Virus record (IMG/VR): IMGVR_UViG_3300044712_002117
Span: 1-25,113 of that record
Reading direction: 5' to 3' (one strand)
DNA from: a virus
Length of the DNA: 25,113 bases
The translations under genes and the position numbers were made by a program. Below the pieces are notes generated by a model. It was not told where the DNA came from and did no database searches. It saw only the letters and a program-made list of their open reading frames with translations. Position 1 is the stretch's first letter. Every line of letters starts with the position of its first letter. Below are positions 7,484-15,030 of this stretch, in pieces.

Positions 7484-9342
7484 TACTGGGTCCTCGAAAC
7501 CATAACTTTCTCAAGGGAGTTTTGATTCGCGCGCGCGATGGTATTGGGTAAATCCGCGATCATCAAGCGGATTTCCTGCATGAGCGCCTCCCCACTGATC
7601 GCACCGGAAGTTCCAGCGCCTGTTTCTGTAGCAACACCGATAGTGCGTGGTTGCAGATCGATCCCGCTCGCGGCCGGCGAAATGGGACTCAATGCCACAG
7701 CGGCCTCGAACGCCGGTAATTTCGAGCGCGACAACTGGCTCAGCGCATCCCCGATCCCCAGCAACCCGATCTCCCACGGAGTGGGGGAACCAGGCGTCAA
7801 CCAATCCGGGAGCGAGAGACTACTGATAGAAGCAGCGAGATCGTGCAGCCAATCGACCGCACCACTGATGGCTTCGCTAATACCATCAAATGCCGGCCCA
7901 AGATGTTCTGAGAGCCAACTCGCCAATTCCTGCACAATGGGCAGCACATTGTCGCGGATCCAATTGAAACCTGTCATAAAATTCGGGATCCAAACATTCA
8001 TAACATAGGCACCAACGCCTTCTAAGGCCTTGCCCAATACAGCTCCAACTACCTCAGCCACCGCACTCAAAATCGGAAAAATGTAGGTCTGTAGAAATTG
8101 CCATACCGCTGTTAATGCCGGCAGCAGCGTATTCGTCCAGAGATTGCTTAGCCATTGGAGTGCCAGGGGTATATTGATTTGCAACCAATCCCACAACATT
8201 TGCAGCACAGGTTGTACTGTCGCCCACACTGCAGTCAGTTTCTCCTGGATGCCGCCCCAGTTATTTGTCCAGGCTTCGTAGACCAGATATGCCACAGCTG
8301 CCACAGCCGCCATCACCAATAGGATCGGAGCCATCGCAGTGACTGCCGCGATCGCAGCCGGAATGACCGTCGTATATACCCAAGCTGCAATCGCTGCACC
8401 TATTACAGATAGTGCAGCCACGATCACCCCTTGATTCTGCTCAAGCCAGCTGAAGGCATTTTGAAACCACATCACCACTTGCGGGATCCACGTTATCACC
8501 TGCTGTGCGAACGTCGCAATATTGTCTGCTAGGTTTTGTACAAAGGTGGCGACTTCCGGACGGTTGAGGTACGTTATCAAATATTGCCCAAGCATCATGA
8601 TGAGAGGCAATAAGCCTGTCCCGGCCAATTCGAGAATATTGCCCCATTGATTCTTAAGACGTTCCCACATGCCACCCGCAGTGTTGCCTGCAGCTTCAGC
8701 AGCGCCGCCCACGCTTTCATTAACTGAATCCATGATCAATGCCATTGCACCAGCCTGGTCGCCTGACTTCAACATGGTATCGATCATCTTCTCTTGTTCA
8801 TCGTTGAAGACCACGCCCGCGGCTTTGAGCTTCATCAAACCTACGCCCGGGTCTGCCAGTGCCTTACCCATCAACATTGCCGCGCTGGGTACATCCATGC
8901 CCAACCGCTGTGCCAGGTCGAGCGATAAGCGCAACGCATCCGGAAAGGCATCCTTGTTGATTTCATCAAAACGCGCCAGCACTTCACCGCCCGCTTTGAT
9001 GTTATCGTCTTCAAAACGCGTCAGCCCTTGCCAGTGATTGGCAAGCTCATCCACCATCGCGCCCGTCACGCCGGTCACATCACCGGTGTTCGCTAAAGTT
9101 GCATTGAGCTTTGCTGTGACTTCTTCAGCCGCCATCGCCTCTTCAGCAGCTTTCTCCAACAGCAAAACGCCACCGGCAGCAGCAGCTGCGGCGCCCACAC
9201 CAATGCCTGTCACAATGCCGCCGCCCAGGTTGCCGAGTTGGTCAACCACAGATTGTCCCTCGTCCATTGATTGACCGAGAGACTTCATGTATTGCTCGTT
9301 ATCGAGCGTCAAGGCAGCGACCAGCGAACTTAATTCAATCAC
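7483..9342 (-). CDS. Tail tape measure protein
   Basis: This protein of 619 residues spans the tail lumen and sets tail length. It has the expected features: an Ala/Gly-rich N-terminus with a hydrophobic stretch at about 41-62, helical segments around 65-230 (including DALRLSLDLAQRLGMDVPSAAMLMGKALADP, a motif of tape measures), hydrophobic segments at about 240-258 and 305-355, a Trp-rich helical region after 355, and a C-terminal helical tail. At about 1.5 angstroms per residue the tail would be near 90 nm. The start is GTG at 9342 with AAAGGA upstream, overlapping the chaperone frame by eight bases. Gene order (tube, chaperone pair, tape measure, distal tail) is the classic siphovirus one. 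Confidence 0.93.
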   Translation of the reverse strand: MIELSSLVAALTLDNEQYMKSLGQSMDEGQSVVDQLGNLGGGIVTGIGVGAAAAAAGGVLLLEKAAEEAMAAEEVTAKLNATLANTGDVTGVTGAMVDELANHWQGLTRFEDDNIKAGGEVLARFDEINKDAFPDALRLSLDLAQRLGMDVPSAAMLMGKALADPGVGLMKLKAAGVVFNDEQEKMIDTMLKSGDQAGAMALIMDSVNESVGGAAEAAGNTAGGMWERLKNQWGNILELAGTGLLPLIMMLGQYLITYLNRPEVATFVQNLADNIATFAQQVITWIPQVVMWFQNAFSWLEQNQGVIVAALSVIGAAIAAWVYTTVIPAAIAAVTAMAPILLVMAAVAAVAYLVYEAWTNNWGGIQEKLTAVWATVQPVLQMLWDWLQINIPLALQWLSNLWTNTLLPALTAVWQFLQTYIFPILSAVAEVVGAVLGKALEGVGAYVMNVWIPNFMTGFNWIRDNVLPIVQELASWLSEHLGPAFDGISEAISGAVDWLHDLAASISSLSLPDWLTPGSPTPWEIGLLGIGDALSQLSRSKLPAFEAAVALSPISPAASGIDLQPRTIGVATETGAGTSGAISGEALMQEIRLMIADLPNTIARANQNSLEKVMVSRTQ

Positions 9343-9670
9343 TCTGCGTTTTTCCTTTTTCGAACAGCGCCCAGCTCTTCAAGCGGCTCCATAGATCCTG
9401 CGCATTCGCGCGTTCACTTTGTTGGCTCAGCAGGAATTTTTTAGGATGCACCGCTGAAGCGCCTTTGGGCAGGTTGGCATTTCTAAACAGCGCTTCCAGT
9501 GTGGCAAAATGCATATCCTGCATTACGTTCCCGAACGGCTCAACTTTGAAGTACGCATTCCACTCAGCAAACTCTATGCTGGTCATCTCTGCCAGCATCT
9601 CATCCACGTGCAGACGTTGGAGCGCCAGGGCTAGGCGGAAGGCGAATCTTCTACCTGGGCGCTCTCGGAG
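9335..9670 (-). CDS. Tail assembly chaperone, frameshift-encoded C-terminal part (lambda gpT-like)
   Basis: This reading frame is open from the slippery site to the stop at 9335. It contains FRLALALQRLHVDEMLAEM followed by TSIEFAEWNAYFKVEPFG, the typical opening of gpT-type chaperone extensions (helix, then T-S-x-E-x-x-E/A-W and a PFG). The family-like segment starts upstream of the only candidate start, a GTG at 9607 with no ribosome binding site, which argues that it is made only as a fusion. A -1 slip at A AAA AAC gives 121 residues from the upstream frame plus 111 from this one, 232 in all. The fusion protein would bring the tape measure and tube protein together during tail assembly, as gpGT does in lambda. 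Confidence 0.85.
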   Translation of the reverse strand, partial: LRERPGRRFAFRLALALQRLHVDEMLAEMTSIEFAEWNAYFKVEPFGNVMQDMHFATLEALFRNANLPKGASAVHPKKFLLSQQSERANAQDLWSRLKSWALFEKGKTQSD

Positions 9671-9676
9671 TTTTTT
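9620..9676 (-). promoter_or_regulatory. Programmed -1 ribosomal frameshift site
   Basis: The slippery heptamer A AAA AAC lies at 9676-9670, in the exact phase needed for X XXY YYZ slippage (zero-frame codons AAA AAC, codons 120-121 of the upstream gene). Five bases later begins a stem: GAGCGCC at 9664-9658 pairs with GGCGCTC at 9626-9620, extended by AGG with CCT across one bulged C. The -1 frame has no stop until the gpT-like domain ends. The heptamer and its phase are seen directly; that the stem stimulates slippage is inference. Confidence 0.85.
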
Positions 9677-10032
9677 TCCAGTTCCTCGATCTTCTTCTTA
9701 TCGAGTCCATTCAACTTGAAAATCTCTTCAGACAAGCGGTCCACTATGATGGATGACATTTGCGCGATCTTATCCAGTTCATTCTCCTGAAAGATGCGAT
9801 TGCCTTGTTCGTCGCATATGCCCAACACACACGCCAGATAACGGATCTTCGGTGTGTCTTCGTAGTTCTTCTTGTCTTTGTAGCGTGCGCCGAGCACTTC
9901 CAATTTTCCGCGGTCGCCTGCGGAGAACGAGCGTACATAAGCAACGCCGCCAGCCTTGATCTCCGGCACAGCTACTTCCTTGATCACTGGCTTGAACGGT
10001 TGTAAAAAATCTTCACGAGTTAACTTGGTCAT
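9631..10032 (-). CDS. Tail assembly chaperone, short form (lambda gpG-like)
   Basis: The protein has 133 residues and lies between the tail tube and tape measure genes, the standard place of the G-type chaperone. The N-terminus (LTREDFLQPFKPVIKEVAVPE) followed by a VAYVRSFSAGDRGKLE segment is typical of tail assembly chaperones of the TAC type; the C-terminus is helical and Lys/Glu-rich and carries the slippery codons. The ATG has GAGGA upstream. Terminating at 9631 gives the abundant short form; the -1 slip gives the long form. It would act in the cytoplasm and not be part of the finished virion. Confidence 0.85.
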   Translation of the reverse strand: MTKLTREDFLQPFKPVIKEVAVPEIKAGGVAYVRSFSAGDRGKLEVLGARYKDKKNYEDTPKIRYLACVLGICDEQGNRIFQENELDKIAQMSSIIVDRLSEEIFKLNGLDKKKIEELEKNSESAQVEDSPSA

Positions 10033-10041
10033 GGAGTCCTC

Positions 10042-10458
10042 TTATGGCGTGATCGTCGGCGCGCCGGTCGGCTGGATCGTCACATCGCACTTGTAACCAT
10101 CTTCCTGGTCAGAAATGCGTCCGAGTTTGCTGACGTGGGCGCTGAATGCGATCGTCTCATCCGTGCCATCTGGTGCCACAACGCTCATGTTGACCGGGTT
10201 CAAACTATCGAACGCAGCCCGCACAGCGGTATGCGTCGCTTCATCTTTATCCCAGCCAAGTGTTACCTTGAACTCATTGATCTTGCGCTTGCCGGTCGCC
10301 ACCCATTTAGCGTATCCACCGGTCGCATTGTGCGGGGTCATCTCCGCCAGAAACTTTTCGAACTCTGGGATCTCTCCCTCGAGCAGGTCAACCAATGCAG
10401 TGAGCGTGCCACTAATATCGATCTTGACCGTTAAACCAAAACCACCTTTTGAAGTCAT
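10042..10458 (-). CDS. Major tail (tube) protein
   Basis: The protein has 138 residues, short for the family but with its style: an N-terminal strand with GLTVKIDISGTLTALVDLLEGEIPEF, a GKRKINEFKVTLGWDKDEATH region, and late strands NMSVVAPDGTDETIAFSAHVSKLG and YKCDVTIQPTGAPTI. Tube proteins have this mix of strands with one helix and form stacked hexameric rings. It is preceded by a strong AGGAG and is followed by the chaperone pair and tape measure, which fixes the assignment more firmly than the sequence alone. Confidence 0.82.
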   Translation of the reverse strand: MTSKGGFGLTVKIDISGTLTALVDLLEGEIPEFEKFLAEMTPHNATGGYAKWVATGKRKINEFKVTLGWDKDEATHTAVRAAFDSLNPVNMSVVAPDGTDETIAFSAHVSKLGRISDQEDGYKCDVTIQPTGAPTITP

Positions 10459-10469
10459 AACAATCTCCT

Positions 10470-10853
10470 TTACTTGCGATAATTGATCTGTAGATCGAGC
10501 CGCTGCACCGGTAGCTTTTGTGCCTCAGCCCAGTCATCATCGATGGAGCGCACGTTGCAGTAATCCACTGGCACTGTGCCCATCAAACCTTTATAACCAT
10601 GCATGGCATTCTCAATGGCATTGGCTTTCACCTTGGCATCGGCATACGGAGTTTCGCCGCCACCGGTGACCGTGATCTGAAAGCGTCCACGCACAAACCC
10701 GGTCTTGCCGCCATGCGCAAGTTGTTGACCCTGGTTCGGAATGCGCTGGTATGCCCAGCCGCTCAGGTCCTGCGGCACCACCAACGGATAGCCCTTGCCT
10801 GCACTGGGGACTTGCGCTTCGATGAAAATCACCAAGCCTTCTTCGATATCCAT
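10470..10853 (-). CDS. Tail terminator / minor tail protein
   Basis: The protein has 127 residues in the slot between the gp10-like protein and the tail tube, where siphoviruses encode the tail terminator that caps the tube and docks it to the head. The order is an N-terminal helix (MDIEEGLVIFIEAQV), a strand with GYPLVVPQDLSGWAYQRI, a central GRFQITVTGGGETPYADAKVKANAIENAMHGYKG (strand followed by the long helix typical of terminator proteins), then strands ending in VQRLDLQINY. This alpha/beta pattern fits the DUF3168-like terminator family. The ATG overlaps the upstream stop as TAATG. Confidence 0.78.
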   Translation of the reverse strand: MDIEEGLVIFIEAQVPSAGKGYPLVVPQDLSGWAYQRIPNQGQQLAHGGKTGFVRGRFQITVTGGGETPYADAKVKANAIENAMHGYKGLMGTVPVDYCNVRSIDDDWAEAQKLPVQRLDLQINYRK

Positions 10854-11332
10854 TACACAGCCTTCCGCATTTCTTCTTCGATCACATCTGCCATTGTCTG
10901 CTGCACCTCGCGACTCTTGCTTTCCATCGCTGGACGCAGGAATGGACGTGCGGCTCTGCCTGGATGTGAAACTGATCCTGTCACGATCAGCCCAGCTCTA
11001 CCCTGAAAGACCAGCGGTGCGCCGGTGATCTCATGCGGAGTCGCGCCCAGCTCAGCGAAACGGTATTGCCAGTGCTCGTTATCGGGTCCAACCTTGGCAA
11101 TCGCGTTGGTGTCTGTCACCTTATCGAGCGCTACTTCGATGTGCGGACCCGGCGCGTGTTGGTTGGCTTCATCTTTCACGATCTCTGCGCCAGCCAGCAC
11201 AGCTGCTTCCATGATCTCCTTGCGGGCGGCTTTCTCAAGCTCCTTGAGTTGACCGCGCAATTTTTTCCACGAGGCATCCGTAATGCTGAGCGACCCGCGG
11301 ATCGTTGCACCGCGTAGAGCTTTACGTGCCAT
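10853..11332 (-). CDS. HK97 gp10-like head-tail completion protein
   Basis: The protein has 159 residues and the family pattern: a helix LRGQLKELEKAARKEIMEAAVLAGAEIVKDEANQHAPG (alternating Ala/Glu, ending in the conserved APG-type turn), a central variable strand region, then a helix starting at HPGRAARPFLRPAME, where the G-x-x-A-x-P-F-(L/M)-x-P-A motif is diagnostic of HK97 gp10. It lies four genes after the head-tail connector. These proteins join head and tail; some are called minor tail or head closure proteins. The start codon is ATG, three bases after the stop of the previous gene. Confidence 0.88.
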   Translation of the reverse strand: MARKALRGATIRGSLSITDASWKKLRGQLKELEKAARKEIMEAAVLAGAEIVKDEANQHAPGPHIEVALDKVTDTNAIAKVGPDNEHWQYRFAELGATPHEITGAPLVFQGRAGLIVTGSVSHPGRAARPFLRPAMESKSREVQQTMADVIEEEMRKAV

Positions 11333-11335
11333 CGC

Positions 11336-11710
11336 CTACGGCTGTGCCCCGAGCTGCACCACGCCGAACTTCACCGAAGCATTCGAAGCTTGCAGATACA
11401 CATATCCATCGCTCTGCATCCAGCCTGCCTGCTTCAGCGGACCGATCACGCCATATTCACCTGCTGCAAATGAATATGTGGCAATATCCTTGGTGCGCCC
11501 AAAGATCGGGTCAGGTGCACTGGTCACCGTCACCGTATAAGGTGATGCGCCGGTGTTGTGCACAATGATCAGGTCATTGTCATTGGCAAGGAACTGATTT
11601 AGGTTCGAGATATCTGCCGCTGTCATCGTCAGGTCGGCGGCATCGGGGGTTGCGTAGGGCGTGCTGAGCGTGCCCAGTGCGACCTTCTTGGTTAAAGTTG
11701 TTCTTGGCAT
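11336..11710 (-). CDS. Small phage structural protein, function unknown
   Basis: The protein has 124 residues, beta-rich, with no membrane segment. It contains DLTMTAADISNLNQFLANDNDLIIVHNTGASPYTVTVTSAPDPIFGRTKDI..., a pattern (T-x-A-D...NQF...L.V.N.G.....VTV.S..D..GR..D...Y...AGE) that recurs in many phage virion proteins of uncertain role near the head-tail genes. A single jelly-roll-like or decoration domain would fit. It is placed between the duplicated-domain gene and the gp10-like gene, with three-base gaps on both sides. The ATG has GAGGAG immediately upstream. Confidence 0.7.
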   Translation of the reverse strand: MPRTTLTKKVALGTLSTPYATPDAADLTMTAADISNLNQFLANDNDLIIVHNTGASPYTVTVTSAPDPIFGRTKDIATYSFAAGEYGVIGPLKQAGWMQSDGYVYLQASNASVKFGVVQLGAQP

Positions 11711-11713
11711 ACG

Positions 11714-12061
11714 TTACTCCTCGTCCGGCTCTTCCTCAGAGACCGGCGTAAACACTAACTCATCTTGATCCAACGCCACCGCGGTCTGCGCCGCGATCAG
11801 TTGTTCCGCCAGCGCCGCATCCACTTCCAGCTCGGTGTCTCTCAAGATCACCGCGCCTTCGATCACTTCCGCGCGGGTAAATCGGACTCTCAGCATGGAT
11901 GTTCCAGTTGGCGCCGCATCTAATGCTTCGCTGGGGTCGAGCTGCACGGCGATCTGCGCTTTGATCAGTTGCTGTGCCAGGTTGTCATCCAGCTCCAGCT
12001 TGGCATCTTTCAAATAAATCGAACCCGCATGCAGTTTCGATTGAACGATCTTGACTCTCAC
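11714..12061 (-). CDS. Small protein with internal duplication
   Basis: The protein has 115 residues built from two similar halves of about 42 residues: residues 1-42 (RVKIVQSKLHAGSIYLKDA, then LELDDNLAQQLIKAQIAV) and 56-98 (RVRFTRAEVIEGAVILRDT, then LEVDAALAEQLIAAQTAV). Each half has a strand, a short (L/I)-x-D turn, a strand, and a helix ending in A(Q)xAV. An acidic tail (SEEEPDEE) follows. This half-domain resembles small phage proteins that have one copy of the motif, such as the protein at 12973-13173. The start is GTG overlapping the previous stop as GTGA. Function unknown. Confidence 0.7.
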   Translation of the reverse strand: MRVKIVQSKLHAGSIYLKDAKLELDDNLAQQLIKAQIAVQLDPSEALDAAPTGTSMLRVRFTRAEVIEGAVILRDTELEVDAALAEQLIAAQTAVALDQDELVFTPVSEEEPDEE

Positions 12062-12396
12062 TGGTTCTCCTTTCGTTTGCAGAACAATTGCAATTCCTTA
12101 TGCAAACCATTCGCATCGATCACCGCCACGATGTCATATTCCGTGCCATGCGGCTGTTCGCTGATGGACATCTTCGCTTCGATCCCCGTCCGATAACGGA
12201 TATCGAAGCGGGTCGAGACATCGGCGTATTCGGTCTTCGCTTCCACGCTTTCGCTGCCGCCCAAGTCAATCTTGTCTGCCCATACAGCAGCGACCGTGTC
12301 GCCTGTGGTGGTGCGTTCACCAAAACTGTTGCGCGGTGTCTCAGGGGGCGCCGCCGTGATCGTGATGCGGTGTCGGTACTTGCCTGCTGCGGGCAT
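12058..12396 (-). CDS. Head-tail adaptor (phage head-tail joining protein)
   Basis: The protein has 112 residues in the style of the SPP1 gp16 / head-tail joining family: an early strand KYRHRITI, a variable segment with NSFGERTTT, the conserved AAVWADKIDLGGSESVEAKTEYADVSTRFDIRYR (the W-A, then A...E..E...D...T.....R...), and a late DIVAVIDANGLHKELQLFCKR. In this family the last strand resembles I...... .....L.LLC.R. It forms the head-closure ring under the connector. It begins one base from the stop of the gp6-like connector gene, so they are coupled. Confidence 0.88.
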   Translation of the reverse strand: MPAAGKYRHRITITAAPPETPRNSFGERTTTGDTVAAVWADKIDLGGSESVEAKTEYADVSTRFDIRYRTGIEAKMSISEQPHGTEYDIVAVIDANGLHKELQLFCKRKENQ

Positions 12397-12969
12397 CTAC
12401 GCCAAACCTTCCGGTCGTTCGTTGATCAGCGCGCGCTTCGGTCCGAGTGGCACTTCATACACCTGGTAATTGTTGCCAGTGGTCGCCTCACGGTTTTCAT
12501 ACCAATGCCCGATCAGCATCAACATCGCCTGGCTCATGGTCTGTGGCACATCCGTGGGTGCATCGCCATAGCCTGCAATAAAACGTACTGCGATCGCTCC
12601 GGATGGATACAACGCCGTAGAGGGCGTGCTTCTAAAGTAGATCTTGCCCGGTTCACTGCGTGCGTCCACCTGAAAATCGGTCCACGTGGCTTCCACACCA
12701 TCTTTGTCTAGGTACTTCACTGAAACCACGGACTGCAACGGCGGACGTGGAAGCTTCAGGAAACCATCTGCGGGCCACTCGTCCAGGGTCAATTCCAACG
12801 TCTGGGTGATGAACGCCCGCCATGCCAAGCCTTCTGCTTTCTCGCGCGCGGTCGCCAGGTACATTTCCAGCAGCGCATTCTCAGTATCGAGATCGATGCG
12901 TAAATGTTCTTTGACTGTTTCCAGAGAAACAGGTTCACTTGCAGGGGGCGTGATCACGCGCAGGTTCAC
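12397..12969 (-). CDS. Head-tail connector (gp6-like)
   Basis: The protein has 190 residues with the gp6-like connector pattern: L-E-x-V-K-x-H-L-R-I-D at about residues 17-25, followed by a helix of ALLEMYLATAREKAEGLAWRAF and a T-Q-x-L-E-L-T-L-D-x-W-P segment, then the beta part (LPRPPLQSVVSVKYLDKDG) and C-terminal helix MSQAMLMLIGHWYENRE. HK97 gp6 forms the ring below the portal. The start is GTG at 12969, three bases after the previous stop; no strong Shine-Dalgarno is visible, so coupling is likely. Confidence 0.9.
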   Translation of the reverse strand: MNLRVITPPASEPVSLETVKEHLRIDLDTENALLEMYLATAREKAEGLAWRAFITQTLELTLDEWPADGFLKLPRPPLQSVVSVKYLDKDGVEATWTDFQVDARSEPGKIYFRSTPSTALYPSGAIAVRFIAGYGDAPTDVPQTMSQAMLMLIGHWYENREATTGNNYQVYEVPLGPKRALINERPEGLA

Positions 12970-12972
12970 AGA

Positions 12973-13173
12973 TTATTCCTCGGTCGATTTGGCGGTGGCG
13001 CGTTCACGCGCGGGTTTGGCAGTGGCGCGTTCTGCGAGCGTTTCACGCTTAACTTCCACGGCATACCCGCCCGCGATTAGTTCCTTGGCTTCTTTATCCG
13101 GCAGCTCGTGCACGCTGCCTGCCACGCGGACGCCAGCCGGTCCAGCGCTGGTTGTCGACATTCTGATAAACAT
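12973..13173 (-). CDS. Small phage protein between capsid and connector genes
   Basis: The protein has 66 residues. The pattern R(M/L)....AGP.GV...GSVHELPD.EA.ELIAGGYA is common in short phage proteins placed before the head-tail connector; it reads as two strands, a turn and a helix, like one half of the duplicated protein at 11714-12061. The C-terminus is basic with ATAKPARERATAKS, an Ala/Lys/Arg-rich tail that may be disordered or bind nucleic acid. AAAGGA lies eight bases upstream of the ATG. Function not known. Confidence 0.72.
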   Translation of the reverse strand: MFIRMSTTSAGPAGVRVAGSVHELPDKEAKELIAGGYAVEVKRETLAERATAKPARERATAKSTEE

Positions 13174-13189
13174 GGTTTATTCCTTTTCC

Positions 13190-13223
13190 ATTGGGGGATG
13201 CAACGTTGGCCGCATCCCCCAAT
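13190..13223 (-). promoter_or_regulatory. Strong perfect hairpin after the capsid/decoration genes
   Basis: A perfect 12-bp inverted repeat (arms ATTGGGGGATGC and its complement, 10-base spacer) fills the gap between the decoration-like gene and the next small gene. No U-tract follows on either strand, so it is not a standard intrinsic terminator. Just after the most highly needed head genes, it could protect the 3' end of the capsid mRNA or act as a partial terminator or processing site. Confidence 0.6.
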
Positions 13224-13248
13224 CCAAAATCGGTACTCTACGATCGCA

Positions 13249-13674
13249 CTACGCTGTGCCTTCCGGCTCAGAGACGTGCAGTTCAGCTTCGATGGTCGCG
13301 CCCTGGGTGGTCGGCTTCTTGTGCGCTTCATACAACAGCGCATAAATATCGCCGAGCACGGTCGTGGCGCCTGCCCGCACCACCTGTACATCCACATACC
13401 GTTCGGTGGGCTTATACAGATCGATGCAGAACGAGTTGCCGTTCGTGCCGGGGACGATCTTGGTGCCGGTCAGATCGGCGCCATCGCTCATATCAGAGAC
13501 CTGACCCTGGCGCGCCTTGGCGTAGTTACCCGCGTTCACGGTTGCGATTGACCCGAAGATCATCACGCCGTCAAAGCCTTGCGTATCGATCGGGTCGGTG
13601 GTGATCGTGCTGGTACCAGTCGCCTGTCCAGCCTTCGCCAAAATCAACTTTGTATTTTTAATTAGGTTGGTCAT
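13249..13674 (-). CDS. Probable capsid decoration / head structural protein
   Basis: A 141-residue protein; the start is placed at the ATG at 13674, which has GGAGG five bases upstream, rather than four codons earlier. It is directly downstream of the major capsid gene, the usual place of a decoration or head-stabilising protein. Beta-rich with ATGTSTITTDPIDTQGFDGVMIFGSIATVNAGNYAKARQGQVSDMSDG and a late QVVRAGATTVLGDIYALLYEA; this 'F.G......I..GN...K...Q...D' style recurs in small phage head proteins. The assignment rests on position; no named family is certain. The hairpin at 13190-13223 follows it. Confidence 0.75.
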   Translation of the reverse strand: MTNLIKNTKLILAKAGQATGTSTITTDPIDTQGFDGVMIFGSIATVNAGNYAKARQGQVSDMSDGADLTGTKIVPGTNGNSFCIDLYKPTERYVDVQVVRAGATTVLGDIYALLYEAHKKPTTQGATIEAELHVSEPEGTA

Positions 13675-13686
13675 GGATTCCTCCAA

Positions 13687-15015
13687 TTATCCGAGCTTGA
13701 CGCGCACGAAAGCTTCTTCGAGCACGGGCATCGCATCGGTTTCCAAACCGGCATGGAAGCCGATCTGGTTGGTTTCGGAATATAACTCGATCAAACGCTG
13801 GAATTCCATATCCAGCGAATCGGCGATGTGATAGAACGAGAAATCGCCGAGGATACCCACATACAGACCGGTGGTCATGGTATTGGGCGCATATTCCGAC
13901 ATGAAGATGGGCAGGTTGAGCAAACGATCGGGCTCACCGGCGCGCACACTCTCGCGCCAGATGTAATCGCCGTTGACGGCATTCTTGATCTTGGCGATCA
14001 CCTTCACAACATCACGATGGAAGAGCCATTTGGCAGTGGGCCAGTATTGCGGCTTGAGTGTGTACTTGGCATTGGTCAGACCATCGAAGGTCGGCGCCGT
14101 GGTCGTGTTGTCAGTGCTGACATCGCGACCGGTGCTGATGCCATTGACAGAGGCAGTGAATACACCCAACGGCTGGCGGGCGCCATTGCCGGTGAGGAAC
14201 CCCTTTTCCTGCGTGACGCCGAACTTATAGCGGAAGCGGTCAATGACCATGCCTTCCACATCCGGGCGTAAGCGCAGGAGTTTGCGTGAGACCTTAATAC
14301 CTTTGCGTAATGGGTTCGGGCGCAGCTCACGCTTGCCGAATGCCATCGAGCTATCGAAGGTGATGTTCTTGACTTCCGCGGTCCACTCACCATCGTCGGG
14401 ATCCGCATCGAGACTCACTTCCCCGAGTGAATCACTGCCGATCACGGGGATAACCGTCGCCCAACCGGGCTGGCGGAAGAACAGGAAGTTATCCACGGCT
14501 TTGAGCAGGCGTGCGACAAAGGCTGGCGGCGGCTTGAGATAGCCCGCGGAAATATCGGTGCTGGCATCCAGAGCGCGGCGTTCCAGTTGTGGAACTGCCA
14601 TACCACGCAGGAAGGCGCCGAAGGCATTGGCATATGCCGGGGTCATACGAGCTTGATAACGTGCCCGCACAGTCTCATCGATCTGCGGGTTTGAACGCAC
14701 TTCGCGCATTGGAGCCAGATAACGCTCGGGGATGTCTTCCAGCCCACGCATATCCTGCGCACCGCTGATGCCCATATCACCCGGATCTGATTGTGTGGAG
14801 CGGGCTTCGCTGGCGTTGAGTTCAGTCTCGGTTGCTTCGAGCTGCTCGCGCCGATCGATATCCGCTTTCAGCGTAGCCACTTCATCCATCAAGGCGTTGT
14901 AACGATTCTCTTCTTCCTGCACCATTGCCCGATGTTGGGCATCGGCAGCTTCAAGGATCGCGCGCGCTTGAGAGACCAGGTTGGCACGCTTTTGTTTAAG
15001 TTCACGTACGGTCAT
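13687..15015 (-). CDS. Major capsid protein, HK97 family
   Basis: The protein has 442 residues. Residues 1-75 are a charged coiled coil (the delta/scaffold domain), followed by a linker to about 145. Then comes the family opening ALDASTDISAGYLKPP, the helix FVARLLKAVDNFLFFRQPGWATVIPV, and the HK97-fold body with KNITFDSSMAFGKRELRPNPLRKGIKVSRKLL, TGNGARQPLGVF, and FMSEYAPNTM...GILGDFSFYHIAD near the end. The opening is where prohead-protease cleavage normally leaves the mature N-terminus, so processing near residues 130-150 is expected (inference). AAGGAG precedes the ATG. With the adjacent protease and no separate scaffold gene, the delta domain would serve as scaffold. Confidence 0.97.
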   Translation of the reverse strand: MTVRELKQKRANLVSQARAILEAADAQHRAMVQEEENRYNALMDEVATLKADIDRREQLEATETELNASEARSTQSDPGDMGISGAQDMRGLEDIPERYLAPMREVRSNPQIDETVRARYQARMTPAYANAFGAFLRGMAVPQLERRALDASTDISAGYLKPPPAFVARLLKAVDNFLFFRQPGWATVIPVIGSDSLGEVSLDADPDDGEWTAEVKNITFDSSMAFGKRELRPNPLRKGIKVSRKLLRLRPDVEGMVIDRFRYKFGVTQEKGFLTGNGARQPLGVFTASVNGISTGRDVSTDNTTTAPTFDGLTNAKYTLKPQYWPTAKWLFHRDVVKVIAKIKNAVNGDYIWRESVRAGEPDRLLNLPIFMSEYAPNTMTTGLYVGILGDFSFYHIADSLDMEFQRLIELYSETNQIGFHAGLETDAMPVLEEAFVRVKLG

Positions 15016-15030
15016 GGTATTCTCCTTAAA

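Noticed and set aside
9335-9607. Independent chaperone gene starting at GTG 9607
   Set aside because: No ribosome binding site, and family-like sequence continues upstream of the GTG to the slippery site; the frame is better read as the -1 extension.
12686-13345. Plus-strand open frame of 219 codons
   Set aside because: It crosses the antisense of three minus-strand genes and an intergenic hairpin; composition is Ser/Arg-rich as expected for a shadow frame.
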